Of a DNA stretch of 64,000 bases, positions 9,254 through 18,369 are shown in pieces. Location: NCBI RefSeq assembly GCF_024723255.1, contig NZ_JANIAC010000001.1, positions 1,565,548 through 1,629,547 on the forward strand, in the 5' to 3' direction. The notes below the pieces were generated by a model, which had not been told where the DNA came from, did not search any database, and saw nothing but the letters and a program-made list of their open reading frames with translations. The DNA comes from Aestuariibaculum sp. M13 (GTDB lineage: Bacteria > Bacteroidota > Bacteroidia > Flavobacteriales > Flavobacteriaceae). Position numbers and translations under genes: made by a program. Every line of letters begins with the position of its first letter. Position 1 is the first letter of the stretch.

Positions 9254-10930
9254 ATGAGTTACAAAATGAACATTATGAATCAAAAATCTAAAGGTCAAAA
9301 CCTTCCGATTTCAATCTTGTTTTCTGTATGTTTTGTATTGTTTTCGTTTGTTGCCGGTGCGCAGGTTAAATCGACTATCGATTCTACGTCTATTAAAATC
9401 GGACAACAAATTACCTATACGGTTTCTGTGGAAACCGATTCTACGAATCTGGTTGTTTTTCCTGAAGGACAAACCTTCAATCCGTTAGAGGTTATTGATT
9501 CATACGATGTAGATACCTTGAAGAATAAAGAGAAATTCAACCTGATTAAAAAATACGGATTAACGCAGTTCGATTCAGGGGCTTATACTATTCCGAGACA
9601 AAAAATTATTGTTGGTGATAAAACCTTTTTTACCGATTCGTTACAGGTTGAGGTAAGAAATGTGGTTATAGATACTACAAAACAAGGGCTTTACGATATT
9701 AAACCTATTATTGAAGTTGAAAAACCAGCGAGTAATTGGTGGAAATATGCGTTGGTAGCTTTGTTGATTGTAGGCGCTATTGCATTCCTGATTTATTGGT
9801 TTATCTGGAGAAAGAAACCGTTAACAGAAGAAGAGGAAATAGCTTTGTTGCCTCCCTACGACCGTGCAAAACTAGCTTTAAAAAAATTAGATGAAAGTCA
9901 TTATTTAGAGAATGATGAAATTAAAGATTACTATTCAGAGTTAACCTTTATCATTAGAAAATATCTCGACGAAAAAGTTTACGATCGTGCATTAGAAAGT
10001 ACAACTGATGAGTTAATTAGCCGATTAAAATTACTGAAAGATGGTAATCAGGTTGATATTAGTCAGGAAGACATTAAAAATCTTGAAAGCATTTTAAAAC
10101 GTGCCGATTTAGTAAAGTTCGCGAAGTCTGCGGTAGACGTAGAATTGGCTAAATTAGATAGAAAAACCATCGACTTAGAAATCGATCACGTAAAAGAAGC
10201 TCTTCCAGAACCAAGTGAAGAAGAAAAGCTTCTGGATGAAAAATATAGAGCCGAGCAGGAACGTAAAAAGAAACGAAACAAAATCATTTTAACGGTAGTT
10301 ATTAGTTTATTCCTGTTAACGGCAACCTTTGTTGGTTTCGGAATTAAATATGGTTTTGGTTATGTAAAGGATACCATTATTGGTCACGAAACGAAGGAAC
10401 TTTTAGAAGGCGAATGGGTAACCAGTGATTATGGTGTACCACCGGTAACCATTTCTACGCCTAAAGTGTTAAGACGTACAACGCCTGAATTACCAGAAGA
10501 TATTGCACAACAAATAGATTTAACTCAGTTTACTTATGGTAGTTTAATTGATCGTTTTTATGTTGTTGTAACGACAACTAAAATTAAAAATTTAAGTCAA
10601 AATCAAGGGCAGGAGAATAAAATCGATTTGCAAAAAGCCTTAGATAACAGTTTGAAGGTTTTAGAACAAGCCGGAGCTCAAAATATAGTTACAAAAAGCG
10701 AAAAGTTTACCACACCTAACGGTGCTGAAGGATTAAAAGTATTCGGAACTTTAGATATGCCTGTGCCAAATACCGATAAATTTGAAACAGCTAATTATGC
10801 TATTTTAGGTTTTACATCCGGAAGTGTTATTCAGCAAATTAGTTTAACATGGAAAAAGAATGATACTTATGCAGATCAGATGGTAGAGCGTATTTTAAAC
10901 TCAGTTGAACTTAATAAATCAGAAAAGTAA
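9254..10930 (+). CDS. Bat-operon membrane protein with BatD-like N-terminal domain
   Basis: About 558 residues from the ATG at 9254, 7 bases after the previous stop. In-frame ATGs at 9266 and 9275 are alternatives; an upstream extension to 9191 would overlap DUF58 and is rejected. The order is: signal peptide (FVAGAQ); a BatD-like beta domain starting STIDSTSIKIGQQITYTVSV; a membrane helix (YALVALLIVGAIAFLIYWFIW); a helical cytoplasmic part resembling the BatD tail (ALKKLDESHYLENDEIKDYYSELTF split by loops); a second helix (KIILTVVISLFLLTATFVGF); and a C-terminal domain of unknown type. It may link the periplasm to the VWA proteins. Its stop overlaps the batA start (TAATG), which suggests coupled translation. 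Confidence 0.75.
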   Translation: MSYKMNIMNQKSKGQNLPISILFSVCFVLFSFVAGAQVKSTIDSTSIKIGQQITYTVSVETDSTNLVVFPEGQTFNPLEVIDSYDVDTLKNKEKFNLIKKYGLTQFDSGAYTIPRQKIIVGDKTFFTDSLQVEVRNVVIDTTKQGLYDIKPIIEVEKPASNWWKYALVALLIVGAIAFLIYWFIWRKKPLTEEEEIALLPPYDRAKLALKKLDESHYLENDEIKDYYSELTFIIRKYLDEKVYDRALESTTDELISRLKLLKDGNQVDISQEDIKNLESILKRADLVKFAKSAVDVELAKLDRKTIDLEIDHVKEALPEPSEEEKLLDEKYRAEQERKKKRNKIILTVVISLFLLTATFVGFGIKYGFGYVKDTIIGHETKELLEGEWVTSDYGVPPVTISTPKVLRRTTPELPEDIAQQIDLTQFTYGSLIDRFYVVVTTTKIKNLSQNQGQENKIDLQKALDNSLKVLEQAGAQNIVTKSEKFTTPNGAEGLKVFGTLDMPVPNTDKFETANYAILGFTSGSVIQQISLTWKKNDTYADQMVERILNSVELNKSEK

Positions 10931-11937
10931 TGTTTGAAGGAATAGAGTTTTTAAACAAAGAATTTTTCTGGTTACTGTTATTGTTACCATTCGCTATTTT
11001 GTGGTATGTGTTTAAACATAATAAGCAAACTGCCGAGTTAAAAATATCAAGCATTAAAGGGTTTAAGGTGACCAATTCGGTATTGCCGAAATTTAAACAC
11101 CTGCTTTTTGCACTACGATTATTGGTTTTAGGTTTATTAATTACAGCTTTAGCCAGACCACGCACGGTTGATGTATCGACGAAAACAAAAACAACACGTG
11201 GTATCGATATTGTTATGGCGATTGACGTATCGGCAAGTATGTTGGCGAAAGATTTACGTCCAAACCGACTTGAAGCTTTAAAAAATGTCGCAGCCGAATT
11301 TATTAAAGGAAGACCAAACGATCGTATTGGTTTGGTGGAATACGCCGGAGAAAGTTATACCAAAACGCCAATTACTAGCGATAAAACCATTGTATTACGT
11401 TCGTTAAAGGAGATTGAATATAATACCGTTATTGAAGGCGGAACTGCCATTGGTATGGGATTGGCCACTTCGGTTAACCGTTTAAAAGATAGTAAAGCCA
11501 AGAGTAAAGTGATTATTCTGTTAACCGATGGAGTGAATAATTCAGGTTTTATAGACCCTAAAATAGCCAGTGAGTTAGCTGTTGAATATGGAATTAAAGT
11601 CTACACCATTGGGTTAGGAACAAATGGTATGGCGCTGTCACCGGTGGCTATAGACCCAAGAACCGGTGAGTTTCAATATGGCCGTATTCAGGTTGAAATT
11701 GATGAGGTTTTGTTAAAGGAAATTGCTAAGGTGACAGGGGGCGTGTATTTTAGAGCGACAGACAACAAAAAGCTTGAGGATATTTACGAGGAAATTAATA
11801 AACTGGAAAAAACAGAAATAGAAGAATTTAAATATTACAACTACGACGAAAAATATCGTCCGTTAGTTATTTTAGCAGGTTTCATGCTACTTTTAGAATT
11901 CTTGCTACGTAACACTATTTTTAGAAGTTTTGTTTAA
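10930..11937 (+). CDS. batA: BatA, VWA-domain inner-membrane protein
   Basis: 335 residues. An N-terminal aerotolerance-regulator segment with two helices (about 11-27 and 58-76) precedes a VWA domain (about 92-290). The domain carries the MIDAS motif Asp-x-Ser-x-Ser at Asp99, Ser101 and Ser103 (IDVSASM) and the later LLTDGVNNSG. A C-terminal helix (PLVILAGFMLLLEFLL) anchors the end. In Bacteroides the Bat proteins are linked to aerotolerance and, in Leptospira, to stress responses; the molecular task is unsettled. The start overlaps the previous stop by one base. Confidence 0.92.
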   Translation: MFEGIEFLNKEFFWLLLLLPFAILWYVFKHNKQTAELKISSIKGFKVTNSVLPKFKHLLFALRLLVLGLLITALARPRTVDVSTKTKTTRGIDIVMAIDVSASMLAKDLRPNRLEALKNVAAEFIKGRPNDRIGLVEYAGESYTKTPITSDKTIVLRSLKEIEYNTVIEGGTAIGMGLATSVNRLKDSKAKSKVIILLTDGVNNSGFIDPKIASELAVEYGIKVYTIGLGTNGMALSPVAIDPRTGEFQYGRIQVEIDEVLLKEIAKVTGGVYFRATDNKKLEDIYEEINKLEKTEIEEFKYYNYDEKYRPLVILAGFMLLLEFLLRNTIFRSFV

Positions 11938-11974
11938 TTCAATTAAACAATTCCAAGAAAGATAAAGAGAGAAT

Positions 11975-13012
11975 ATGTATCAATTAGAAGAGAAAATATG
12001 GTTTTGGGTATTAGGTGTTATTCCGGTAATAATCCTATTCTTTTTGGTGCTTCAAATATGGAAACACAGGGCACAACGTAAATTTGCCGATAAAGCTTTA
12101 CTTAAGCGATTAAGTCCTAATACATCATTGTTTAAATCGGTATTAAAGGTTATTGTTTTAAGTCTGGCTTTTGCATGTTTGGCTATTGCTTTGGTAAATC
12201 CAAAAGTAGGTTCTAAATTGGAAACTGTAAAGCGTGAAGGTGTAGATGTGGTTTTTGCTGTCGATGTTTCTAAAAGTATGTTAGCCGAAGATATTGCACC
12301 AAACCGATTGGAAAAAGCAAAGCAGCTGGTAACACAAATTATTAATAATCTGGCAAGCGACCGTGTGGGTATTATCGCATACGCGGGAAAAGCATTTCCG
12401 CAGTTACCAATTACAACCGATTATGCGTCTGCAAAAATGTTTTTGCAAGGCATGAATACCGATATGTTATCGTCGCAAGGAACAGCAATCAATGAAGCCA
12501 TTAAATTAGCAACCACTTATTTTGATGATGAAGAACAAACCAATCGTGTTTTAATCATTATTTCTGATGGGGAAGATCACAGTGAGCAAGCCGCTGCTGT
12601 AGCTGAGCAAGCTAACGAACAGGGCATTCGTATTTTTACAATTGGTGTTGGAGATGTAAAAGGTGGTCCTATTCCAGAGAAGCGAAATGGTGTGCTTTTA
12701 AACTACAAGAAAGATAGTAACGGCGAAACGGTTATTACAAAATTAAATGAAGAAACACTTAAAACCATTGCCAGCGAGGCTAATGGAGTTTATATAAATG
12801 GAAGGAATACTAACGAGGTTGTAGAAAGTATTCGAGACATTTTAAACAATATGGATAAAAAGGAATTTGAAACCAAACAGTTTGCCGATTTTAAAGATCA
12901 GTTTCAGTGGTTTTTAGGCTTCGCTATTTTCTTTTTATTGCTTGATATTTTCTTATTAGACCGTAAAACCGCCTGGTTAAAGAAATTGAATTTATTTAAT
13001 GAAAACCTATAA
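11975..13012 (+). CDS. batB: BatB, VWA-domain inner-membrane protein
   Basis: 345 residues, with the same layout as BatA and clearly paralogous. Two N-terminal helices (about 10-28 and 56-75) precede a VWA domain with the MIDAS Asp97-x-Ser99-x-Ser101 (VDVSKSM) and ISDGEDHSEQA, and a C-terminal helix follows (FQWFLGFAIFFLLLDIFLL). It probably forms a complex with BatA and is a MoxR client. It lies 37 bp after batA. The stop codon overlaps the base of a stable hairpin (13012-13031) that sits ahead of batC. Confidence 0.92.
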   Translation: MYQLEEKIWFWVLGVIPVIILFFLVLQIWKHRAQRKFADKALLKRLSPNTSLFKSVLKVIVLSLAFACLAIALVNPKVGSKLETVKREGVDVVFAVDVSKSMLAEDIAPNRLEKAKQLVTQIINNLASDRVGIIAYAGKAFPQLPITTDYASAKMFLQGMNTDMLSSQGTAINEAIKLATTYFDDEEQTNRVLIIISDGEDHSEQAAAVAEQANEQGIRIFTIGVGDVKGGPIPEKRNGVLLNYKKDSNGETVITKLNEETLKTIASEANGVYINGRNTNEVVESIRDILNNMDKKEFETKQFADFKDQFQWFLGFAIFFLLLDIFLLDRKTAWLKKLNLFNENL

Positions 13013-13031
13013 TTTCCGCGAAAGCGGAAAT
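13012..13031 (+). other. GAAA-tetraloop hairpin between batB and batC
   Basis: ATTTCCGC (13012-13019) pairs perfectly with GCGGAAAT (13024-13031) around a GAAA tetraloop, starting on the last base of the batB stop. Only a short T-run follows, so it may be an mRNA processing or stability element or a partial attenuator inside the operon rather than an end point. Confidence 0.5.
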
Positions 13032-13120
13032 CTTATTAAAGGGATTTAAAAAGAATATTTTATATAATTTTTAACTATCAAAAATATAGGGTTTTATATC
13101 TTAGAATTATAAAATTAGTG

Positions 13121-13996
13121 ATGAAAAACTTAGTATTAATCATATTATCATTATTTGTTTGTAATGCTTTTGCTCAGGATGAAGAAGCGCAAAAGCTTGC
13201 TTTGTTGGCACAAAAAAAGGCCGATGGTTATGTTTATGAAGCTAATAATTTAATCGAGGATGACGATTTTGTTTCAGCAGAGATGGCTTACAGAAAAGCA
13301 GTTTCAGAACAACCATCATCTGTTGCAGGAATTTATAATTTAGGGAATTCCTATATTAAAAAAGGAAATATAGATGAAGCCTTGTACCGTTTAGAGCAGG
13401 CTACTAAAACCGCGACTTCAAAATCTGAAAAGCATAAGGCATTCCATAATATTGGGAATGTATTAATGGAGAATAAGAAGTGTAAGGAAGCTGTTGAAGC
13501 TTATAAAAATGCTTTAAGGAATGATCCTTCAGATGAAGAAACCCGTTACAATTTAGGGTTGGCTAAAGTATGTGCTGAGCAACAAAAAGATCAGGATCAG
13601 CAGGATCAGGACGAAAATAATAAGGATAATAAAGATAATCAGGATCAGCAGAAGGACAAGGATCAGGAGAATAAGGAAGATCAGCAAAACAAAGACGATA
13701 AAGATCAGGGCGACGACAAAGACGATCAGAATAAAGATAATAAAGACGAAGGCGACCAGGATAAGAAGGATGGTGATGATAAAGAAAATGAAGATGGTAA
13801 GCCTAAAGACGAAAAAGATGATAAAGGACAGGGCGATGAGAAAGAACAGCCTCAGCAACCTAGACAAGGGCAAATGTCACCTCAGCAAATAAAGAATTTA
13901 TTAGAAGCCATGAATAACCAGGAGCAAAAAGTTCAGGAAAAAATGAACGCAGAAAAGGTTAAAGGCGTAAAAATAAAAACAGAAAAAGACTGGTAA
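13121..13996 (+). CDS. batC: BatC, TPR protein with long acidic/basic low-complexity tail
   Basis: 291 residues from the ATG at 13121 (a GTG sits directly before it). A signal peptide ends near NAFAQ. Two to three TPR units follow at about 35-150 (AYRKAVSEQPSSVAGIYNLG, and NALRNDPSDEETRYNLGLAK). The region at about 158-250 is extreme low complexity in Asp, Lys, Gln, Asn and Glu. A helical end (MSPQQIKNLLEAMNNQEQKVQ) follows, as in other BatC proteins. It is periplasmic by prediction, with the TPRs mediating Bat complex assembly. Open frames in the low-complexity part on both strands are artefacts of its composition. Confidence 0.88.
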   Translation: MKNLVLIILSLFVCNAFAQDEEAQKLALLAQKKADGYVYEANNLIEDDDFVSAEMAYRKAVSEQPSSVAGIYNLGNSYIKKGNIDEALYRLEQATKTATSKSEKHKAFHNIGNVLMENKKCKEAVEAYKNALRNDPSDEETRYNLGLAKVCAEQQKDQDQQDQDENNKDNKDNQDQQKDKDQENKEDQQNKDDKDQGDDKDDQNKDNKDEGDQDKKDGDDKENEDGKPKDEKDDKGQGDEKEQPQQPRQGQMSPQQIKNLLEAMNNQEQKVQEKMNAEKVKGVKIKTEKDW

Positions 13997-14075
13997 ACGG
14001 ATAGACGATTTTCAGTTTACAAATTGCAATTTCAAACGAAATCCTATGGGTAAACAAAAGATCTAATGTCGTAAT

Positions 14076-15851
14076 ATGATGAAACTTATAAAACACATAA
14101 CCTTTCTGTTAGCTATACTATTTACAAGTATTTTAACAGCACAAGTAACCTTTGAAGCAAAAGTAAGCAAGCAAACTTTAGGTGTTAACGAGCGCCTGCG
14201 CATAGACTTTGAAATGAATCAGGATGGCGATAATTTTAATCCTCCCGATTTTTCAAATTTTACTGTTGTTGGTGGGCCAAATCAGTCGGTTAGTAATTCC
14301 TGGATTAATGGTGTGCGCACCTTTAAAAAAACATACAGTTATTTTTTAGCTCCTAAAAGCCGTGGATTATTTACCATAAACCAGGCGTCTATAACTATAG
14401 ATGGGGAAGTATATAAAACAGTGCCTGTTAAAATTGAAGTGACTGCAGCAGTCGATATTCCGAAGGATCCTAATAATCCGGATTATATAGCATCGGAAAG
14501 TGTGCACTTGGTGGCTGAGGTCTCAAAGGAAGATCCGTATTTAAATGAAGCGATTACTGTGGTTTATAAACTTTATGTGTCGCCTACAGTTGCTGTCGAT
14601 AACTGGAATGAAATTGACACGCCTCGTTTTAATGATTTCTGGAGTCAGAATATAGATACCCAAGGACAAAAAGTACAAAACGGAACCTACAAAGGTGAAA
14701 ATTATCGCTTCTTAGTATTACGTAAAACCGTGTTATATCCGCAGAAAACAGGTGAATTAACTATTGAACCTTTAACATTGGATATTGCTTTACGCGTACC
14801 TACAAACCGTCGCGATATTTTTGGAGGGGTGTTAATGACGCGAACTAACAGAACGGTTTCAGCAGGAAACAGAACGATTCATGTAAAAGCCTTGCCAGAA
14901 GCCGGTAAACCATCGGATTTTACCGGTGCTGTGGGAGATTTTATTTTCGATGTTACCGCCTCTAAAAAGGAGTTAAGTGCGGCAGAATCGCTTCAGCTTA
15001 AAGTTACAGTAAAAGGTAACGGTAATTTAAAACTATTCAAGTTGCCAAAGGTATCTTTACCAAGTTCATTGGAGGTTTACGAACCGGAATACAATGAAGA
15101 GGTGAGGACTAATTTATCGGGCATGCAGGGAAGTATTTCCGATAGTTATACGGTAGTGCCGCAGTATAAAGGTAAATACCCGATTCCGAGTATTTCATTT
15201 TCATATTTCGATTTAAAAACGAAAACCTATAAACGTTTGTCGTCGGAGGAAATGGTTATTGATGTTTTAGAAGGTCCTACCAATAATACTTCTGCAAATA
15301 ACGTAGGAACTGCAAGTACGGTAAAACAAGCCGTGACACTAAATAACGATCAATTTGCGTTTATAAAAACAGATACGGCATTTGAGAGCATGAAACGTTC
15401 TCAGTTTTTCAAGACTAATATATTCTGGAGTTTATTATTATTACCGTTTTTAGTAATCCCGGTAGCTATTGTTATTAGAAAACAAAAAGCCGTTCGCGAT
15501 GCCGATGTTTACGGAAATAAAATTCGTAAGGCAGATAAACTGGCAAGAAAGTATTTAGGTCATGCCAAGAAATCTTTAGGTAAAAAAGAAGAGTTTTATA
15601 TTGCTTTAGAGAAAGCATTACATAATTATCTAAAAGCAAAACTGCATATCGAAACCAGTGATTTAAGTAAAGAGAATATTACTGAATTACTAACTGAAAA
15701 GCAAGTAGAACATGATGTGGTTAAAGATTTTAAAAGCATATTAGAGAGCTGCGAATTGGCACGATATACGCCAATGGATATTGCGACCATGCAGGAGGAT
15801 TACGATAAGGCGGCGAAGACCATTTCTTTAATAGATAAACAGGCACGATAA
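14076..15851 (+). CDS. batD: BatD, aerotolerance protein
   Basis: 591 residues. A signal peptide (LLAILFTSILTAQ) starts the protein. Three to four beta-sandwich repeats cover about 22-430, beginning with VTFEAKVSKQTLGVNERLRI and the FTVVGGPNQS and TVLYPQKTGELTI segments typical of BatD. One membrane helix (IFWSLLLLPFLVIPVAIVI, about 450-470) and a helical cytoplasmic tail with a BatD C-terminal pattern (FYIALEKALHNYLKAKL) follow. The bulk is periplasmic. The gene ends 1 base before batE. ATG codons at 14076 and 14079 are equivalent choices. Confidence 0.92.
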   Translation: MMKLIKHITFLLAILFTSILTAQVTFEAKVSKQTLGVNERLRIDFEMNQDGDNFNPPDFSNFTVVGGPNQSVSNSWINGVRTFKKTYSYFLAPKSRGLFTINQASITIDGEVYKTVPVKIEVTAAVDIPKDPNNPDYIASESVHLVAEVSKEDPYLNEAITVVYKLYVSPTVAVDNWNEIDTPRFNDFWSQNIDTQGQKVQNGTYKGENYRFLVLRKTVLYPQKTGELTIEPLTLDIALRVPTNRRDIFGGVLMTRTNRTVSAGNRTIHVKALPEAGKPSDFTGAVGDFIFDVTASKKELSAAESLQLKVTVKGNGNLKLFKLPKVSLPSSLEVYEPEYNEEVRTNLSGMQGSISDSYTVVPQYKGKYPIPSISFSYFDLKTKTYKRLSSEEMVIDVLEGPTNNTSANNVGTASTVKQAVTLNNDQFAFIKTDTAFESMKRSQFFKTNIFWSLLLLPFLVIPVAIVIRKQKAVRDADVYGNKIRKADKLARKYLGHAKKSLGKKEEFYIALEKALHNYLKAKLHIETSDLSKENITELLTEKQVEHDVVKDFKSILESCELARYTPMDIATMQEDYDKAAKTISLIDKQAR

Positions 15852-15852
15852 G

Positions 15853-16602
15853 ATGAAAAGGTTATTATTTACACTTTTAGTTTTGGTAAGTTTTGGAGTG
15901 TTTGCTCAAAATCAGACGCTTTTTGAAAAAGCAAATGCACTTTATAACGACGGAAAATATGCTGAAGCTATAGATAAGTATGAAGCAATCTTAGCTACTA
16001 AAAATGAATCGGCAGAATTGTATTTCAACTTAGGAAATGCCAATTATAAACTTAATAATATCGCGCCAAGTATTTATTATTTCGAAAAGGCTTTACAATT
16101 AGCGCCTAACGATGCCGATATTAAAAATAATTTAAGTTTCGCAAGAAACATGACCATTGATGCCATTGATGTATTGCCTGAAGGTGGTATTGCTAAATTC
16201 GTTAAAAAGCTTACCAACACTATGAGTTTTGATGGATGGGCTAAATTAGCGGTAGCTTTCGTTTTCAGTTTTGTTGTTCTGTTTTTAGCTTATTACTTTG
16301 CGTATTCAACCATTAGAAAGCGTATGGCATTTATTGGGAGTTTAGCCGCTTTGGTATTAATTTGTGTAAGTTTATCATTGGCTTTTCATAAATATAATTT
16401 AGATAAAAGAGACCGACCTGCCATAGTGTTTGTTCAGGAGAGTAAAGTAAAGAGTGAGCCGAATAATAGAAGTGAGGAAGCCTTCAGACTTCATGAAGGT
16501 ACGAAGGTTCAAATTCTCGATACCGTTGAAGACTGGAAAAAAATAAAACTCGCCGATGGAAAATCGGGCTGGATTGCCAAGCAAGATATTAAAGCCTTGT
16601 AA
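15853..16602 (+). CDS. batE: BatE, TPR and SH3-like protein
   Basis: 249 residues. A signal peptide (VLVSFGVFAQ) precedes TPRs at about 20-105 (LFEKANALYNDGKYAEAIDK, LYFNLGNANYKLNN). Two membrane helices follow, at about 137-155 and 163-177. A bacterial SH3-like domain at about 190-249 (KVKSEPNNRSEEAFRLHEGT, GWIAKQDI) ends the protein. This is the standard BatE build, with the SH3 domain likely periplasmic. It is the last gene of the Bat operon; carbonic anhydrase follows 39 bp later and may be read through. Confidence 0.9.
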   Translation: MKRLLFTLLVLVSFGVFAQNQTLFEKANALYNDGKYAEAIDKYEAILATKNESAELYFNLGNANYKLNNIAPSIYYFEKALQLAPNDADIKNNLSFARNMTIDAIDVLPEGGIAKFVKKLTNTMSFDGWAKLAVAFVFSFVVLFLAYYFAYSTIRKRMAFIGSLAALVLICVSLSLAFHKYNLDKRDRPAIVFVQESKVKSEPNNRSEEAFRLHEGTKVQILDTVEDWKKIKLADGKSGWIAKQDIKAL

Positions 16603-16641
16603 TGTTTTTTAGCTTACCTTTAAATTCGTAATTTTTGTACT

Positions 16642-17268
16642 ATGAATTTAGAGCGCGTATTTGAAAACAATAAGAAATGGATTGAAAGTAAACTCGAAGT
16701 CGATCCTGATTATTTTGAAGCCTTAGGCGAAGGTCAAAATCCCGATTTATTATTTATTGGATGTTCCGACAGCCGTGTGACGGCCGAAGAACTTATGGGC
16801 TTAGGGCCAGGCGAAGCCTTTGTACACCGTAACATCGCCAACATGGTTATTGCAACCGATTTAAATGTCATGTCGGTTATAGAATATGCCGTAATGCATT
16901 TAAAAGTAAATCATGTGGTAGTATGCGGGCATTATGCCTGTGGAGGAGTAAAAGCAGCTATGCAATCGGCCGATTTGGGAATTTTAAATCCATGGTTACG
17001 AAACATTCGTGATGTTTACCGACTTCATAAAAGGGAATTGAATGCCATTGAGAATGAAGAGAAAAAGTATGAACGTCTTGTAGAACTTAATGTTCAGGAA
17101 CAGTGTGTAAATCTTATTAAAACCTCTGCGGTACAAAAAGCAGTGCGCGAACGCGGATTAAAAGTACATGGTTGGGTATTCGATATTCACACAGGAGAAC
17201 TCATCGATTTAAAAATAGATTTTGAAGCTATTCTTGAAAAAATACGGGAGATTTACCATTTAGATTAA
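16642..17268 (+). CDS. can: Beta-class carbonic anhydrase
   Basis: 208 residues, usual for the beta class. The zinc ligands are Cys41 (in GCSDSRV), His97 and Cys100 (CGHYACGG), and the Asp43-Arg45 gating pair is intact, so it should reversibly hydrate CO2 to bicarbonate in the cytosol. It lies close behind batE on the same strand. Its stop is immediately next to the end of convergent cvpA (17268/17269), with no terminator between them, so the two transcripts must overlap. Confidence 0.95.
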   Translation: MNLERVFENNKKWIESKLEVDPDYFEALGEGQNPDLLFIGCSDSRVTAEELMGLGPGEAFVHRNIANMVIATDLNVMSVIEYAVMHLKVNHVVVCGHYACGGVKAAMQSADLGILNPWLRNIRDVYRLHKRELNAIENEEKKYERLVELNVQEQCVNLIKTSAVQKAVRERGLKVHGWVFDIHTGELIDLKIDFEAILEKIREIYHLD

Positions 17269-17811
17269 TTAAATAGATTGGGTTTCCATACTTGGTTCAG
17301 CCTCATTTTCTTCATCGTCTAAAATATTCTTTTTGTTTAAAATACTTGGGAAAATCATAGGTGCTAAAGACTTTACTGGTTCGTAAAGTACCGAGTCTTC
17401 TAAGTTTTCTTCACTGGCAAACGGCAGGGTTTTATTCATCGAATCGAAAACGATTAAAATCACACTTAAAATCAAACCTATTTTTAGAGCTCCGAAAATG
17501 CCTCCCAGAGCTTTATTGATAATGCCCAATGCCGCAAAATCGGCAAGTTTTGTAAGAGCCTTTCCAGCAAGAGCAATAACTAAAACAATAACAATAAAGG
17601 TAATGGCGAACGATACAATATTCACGTATTTTTCATCCCAGTCTACATTATCTTCAACAAAAGATCCAGCATAATCACTAAAGTGAATCGCACCGTAAAC
17701 CCCGGCAATTAATGCAACTAAAGAGGCAACTTCTACAAATAACCCTTTTGAGAATCCTCTAATTAGTCCAAATAACAGTAAGGCCAGTAAAACGATGTCT
17801 AATACACTCAT
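17269..17811 (-). CDS. CvpA family membrane protein
   Basis: 180 residues with four hydrophobic segments (about 3-19, 25-45, 62-83 and 100-120). It starts with VLDIVLLALLLFGLIRGFSKG, the signature of the CvpA/colicin V production family, and has an acidic C-terminal tail. Family members are inner-membrane proteins tied to colicin V export, biofilm or envelope stress; the task here is not known. It is divergent from the small gene at 17885, a neighbour arrangement shared with pheS in many Bacteroidota as far as I recall. Confidence 0.88.
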   Translation of the reverse strand: MSVLDIVLLALLLFGLIRGFSKGLFVEVASLVALIAGVYGAIHFSDYAGSFVEDNVDWDEKYVNIVSFAITFIVIVLVIALAGKALTKLADFAALGIINKALGGIFGALKIGLILSVILIVFDSMNKTLPFASEENLEDSVLYEPVKSLAPMIFPSILNKKNILDDEENEAEPSMETQSI

Positions 17812-17884
17812 ATTCTATAAGATTTTTAACAAATATAAATTAACTTTGCGACTTCGCAGGCATGGTCTGCAAAACACAATATAA

Positions 17885-18241
17885 ATGGCAAGAGACGAAC
17901 AATTAAAAGAGCGCTGGGAATTAGTGGTAGAGAAACTTTCTTCACAGTTTGCCGATGGCGATAGGTTAGATTTAGATGCTATTATTTATCTTATTGGCGT
18001 TCAGGAATTGGGCCAACCGCACCTGAAATTTAAAAAAGATCACAAGTTAGATTTAATGCACATTGCTATTTGTCGCCTTTTAGAACCTTACGGATATTAC
18101 GAATTCGATTATTTCGACGACGATAAATGGCCGCACTACAAGGTAAAGGCCCAGTTGCCACATTTAAAAGCTGGTGAGCAAAGTGTATTAATGAAAGAGG
18201 CTATTGTAAATTACTTCCTCGAAGCCGAATATATCGATTAA
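17885..18241 (+). CDS. Conserved hypothetical protein upstream of pheS
   Basis: 118 residues, soluble, with no signal peptide or membrane helix. The start MARDEQLKERWELVVEKLS and the Tyr/Asp/Phe-rich middle (YGYYEFDYFDDDKWPHYK) resemble a short conserved protein family of unknown function in Bacteroidota. It lies divergent from cvpA and ahead of pheS. Function is not recognised. The compact, clean frame and context make the gene itself convincing. Confidence 0.75.
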   Translation: MARDEQLKERWELVVEKLSSQFADGDRLDLDAIIYLIGVQELGQPHLKFKKDHKLDLMHIAICRLLEPYGYYEFDYFDDDKWPHYKVKAQLPHLKAGEQSVLMKEAIVNYFLEAEYID

Positions 18242-18246
18242 ATTTT

Positions 18247-18325
18247 GGGCGTTACCCTTAAGGGTCGGGCTTTGCGTTTCAATCTTTTGTAAAAACAAAA
18301 GGATTTACACTACAATCCCTAACGC
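18247..18325. repeat. REP-like intergenic palindromic element
   Basis: Inverted ends GCGTTA (18249-18254) and TAACGC (18320-18325) enclose CCCTTAAGGG (18255-18264) and a CTTTTG/CAAAAG hairpin around 18284-18301. The phrasing GGGCGTTACCC...GGGTCGGGC...ACAATCCCTAACGC is one I recall as recurring between genes in flavobacterial genomes. No second copy was noticed in this window. Confidence 0.4.
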
Positions 18326-18342
18326 AACTAAACAAAAAATAG

Positions 18343-18350
18343 TAAATTTG
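18343..18350 (+). promoter_or_regulatory. Minus-7 promoter box of pheS
   Basis: TAAATTTG is an exact TAnnTTTG match 19 bases before the pheS ATG, which would give a very short leader. No convincing minus-33 TTTG is seen at the right distance. Confidence 0.5.
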
Positions 18351-18369
18351 CCATCATTTTAAGGATGTT

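Noticed and set aside
13553-13892. Long overlapping open frames on both strands inside batC
   Set aside because: They are produced by the Asp/Lys/Gln low-complexity repeat of the BatC tail; their products are homopolymer-like (Ile/Leu/Phe or Arg/Ile/Lys) and have no start context.
16399-16584. Antisense open frame in batE
   Set aside because: Shadow frame within a well-supported gene, no homology-like features.
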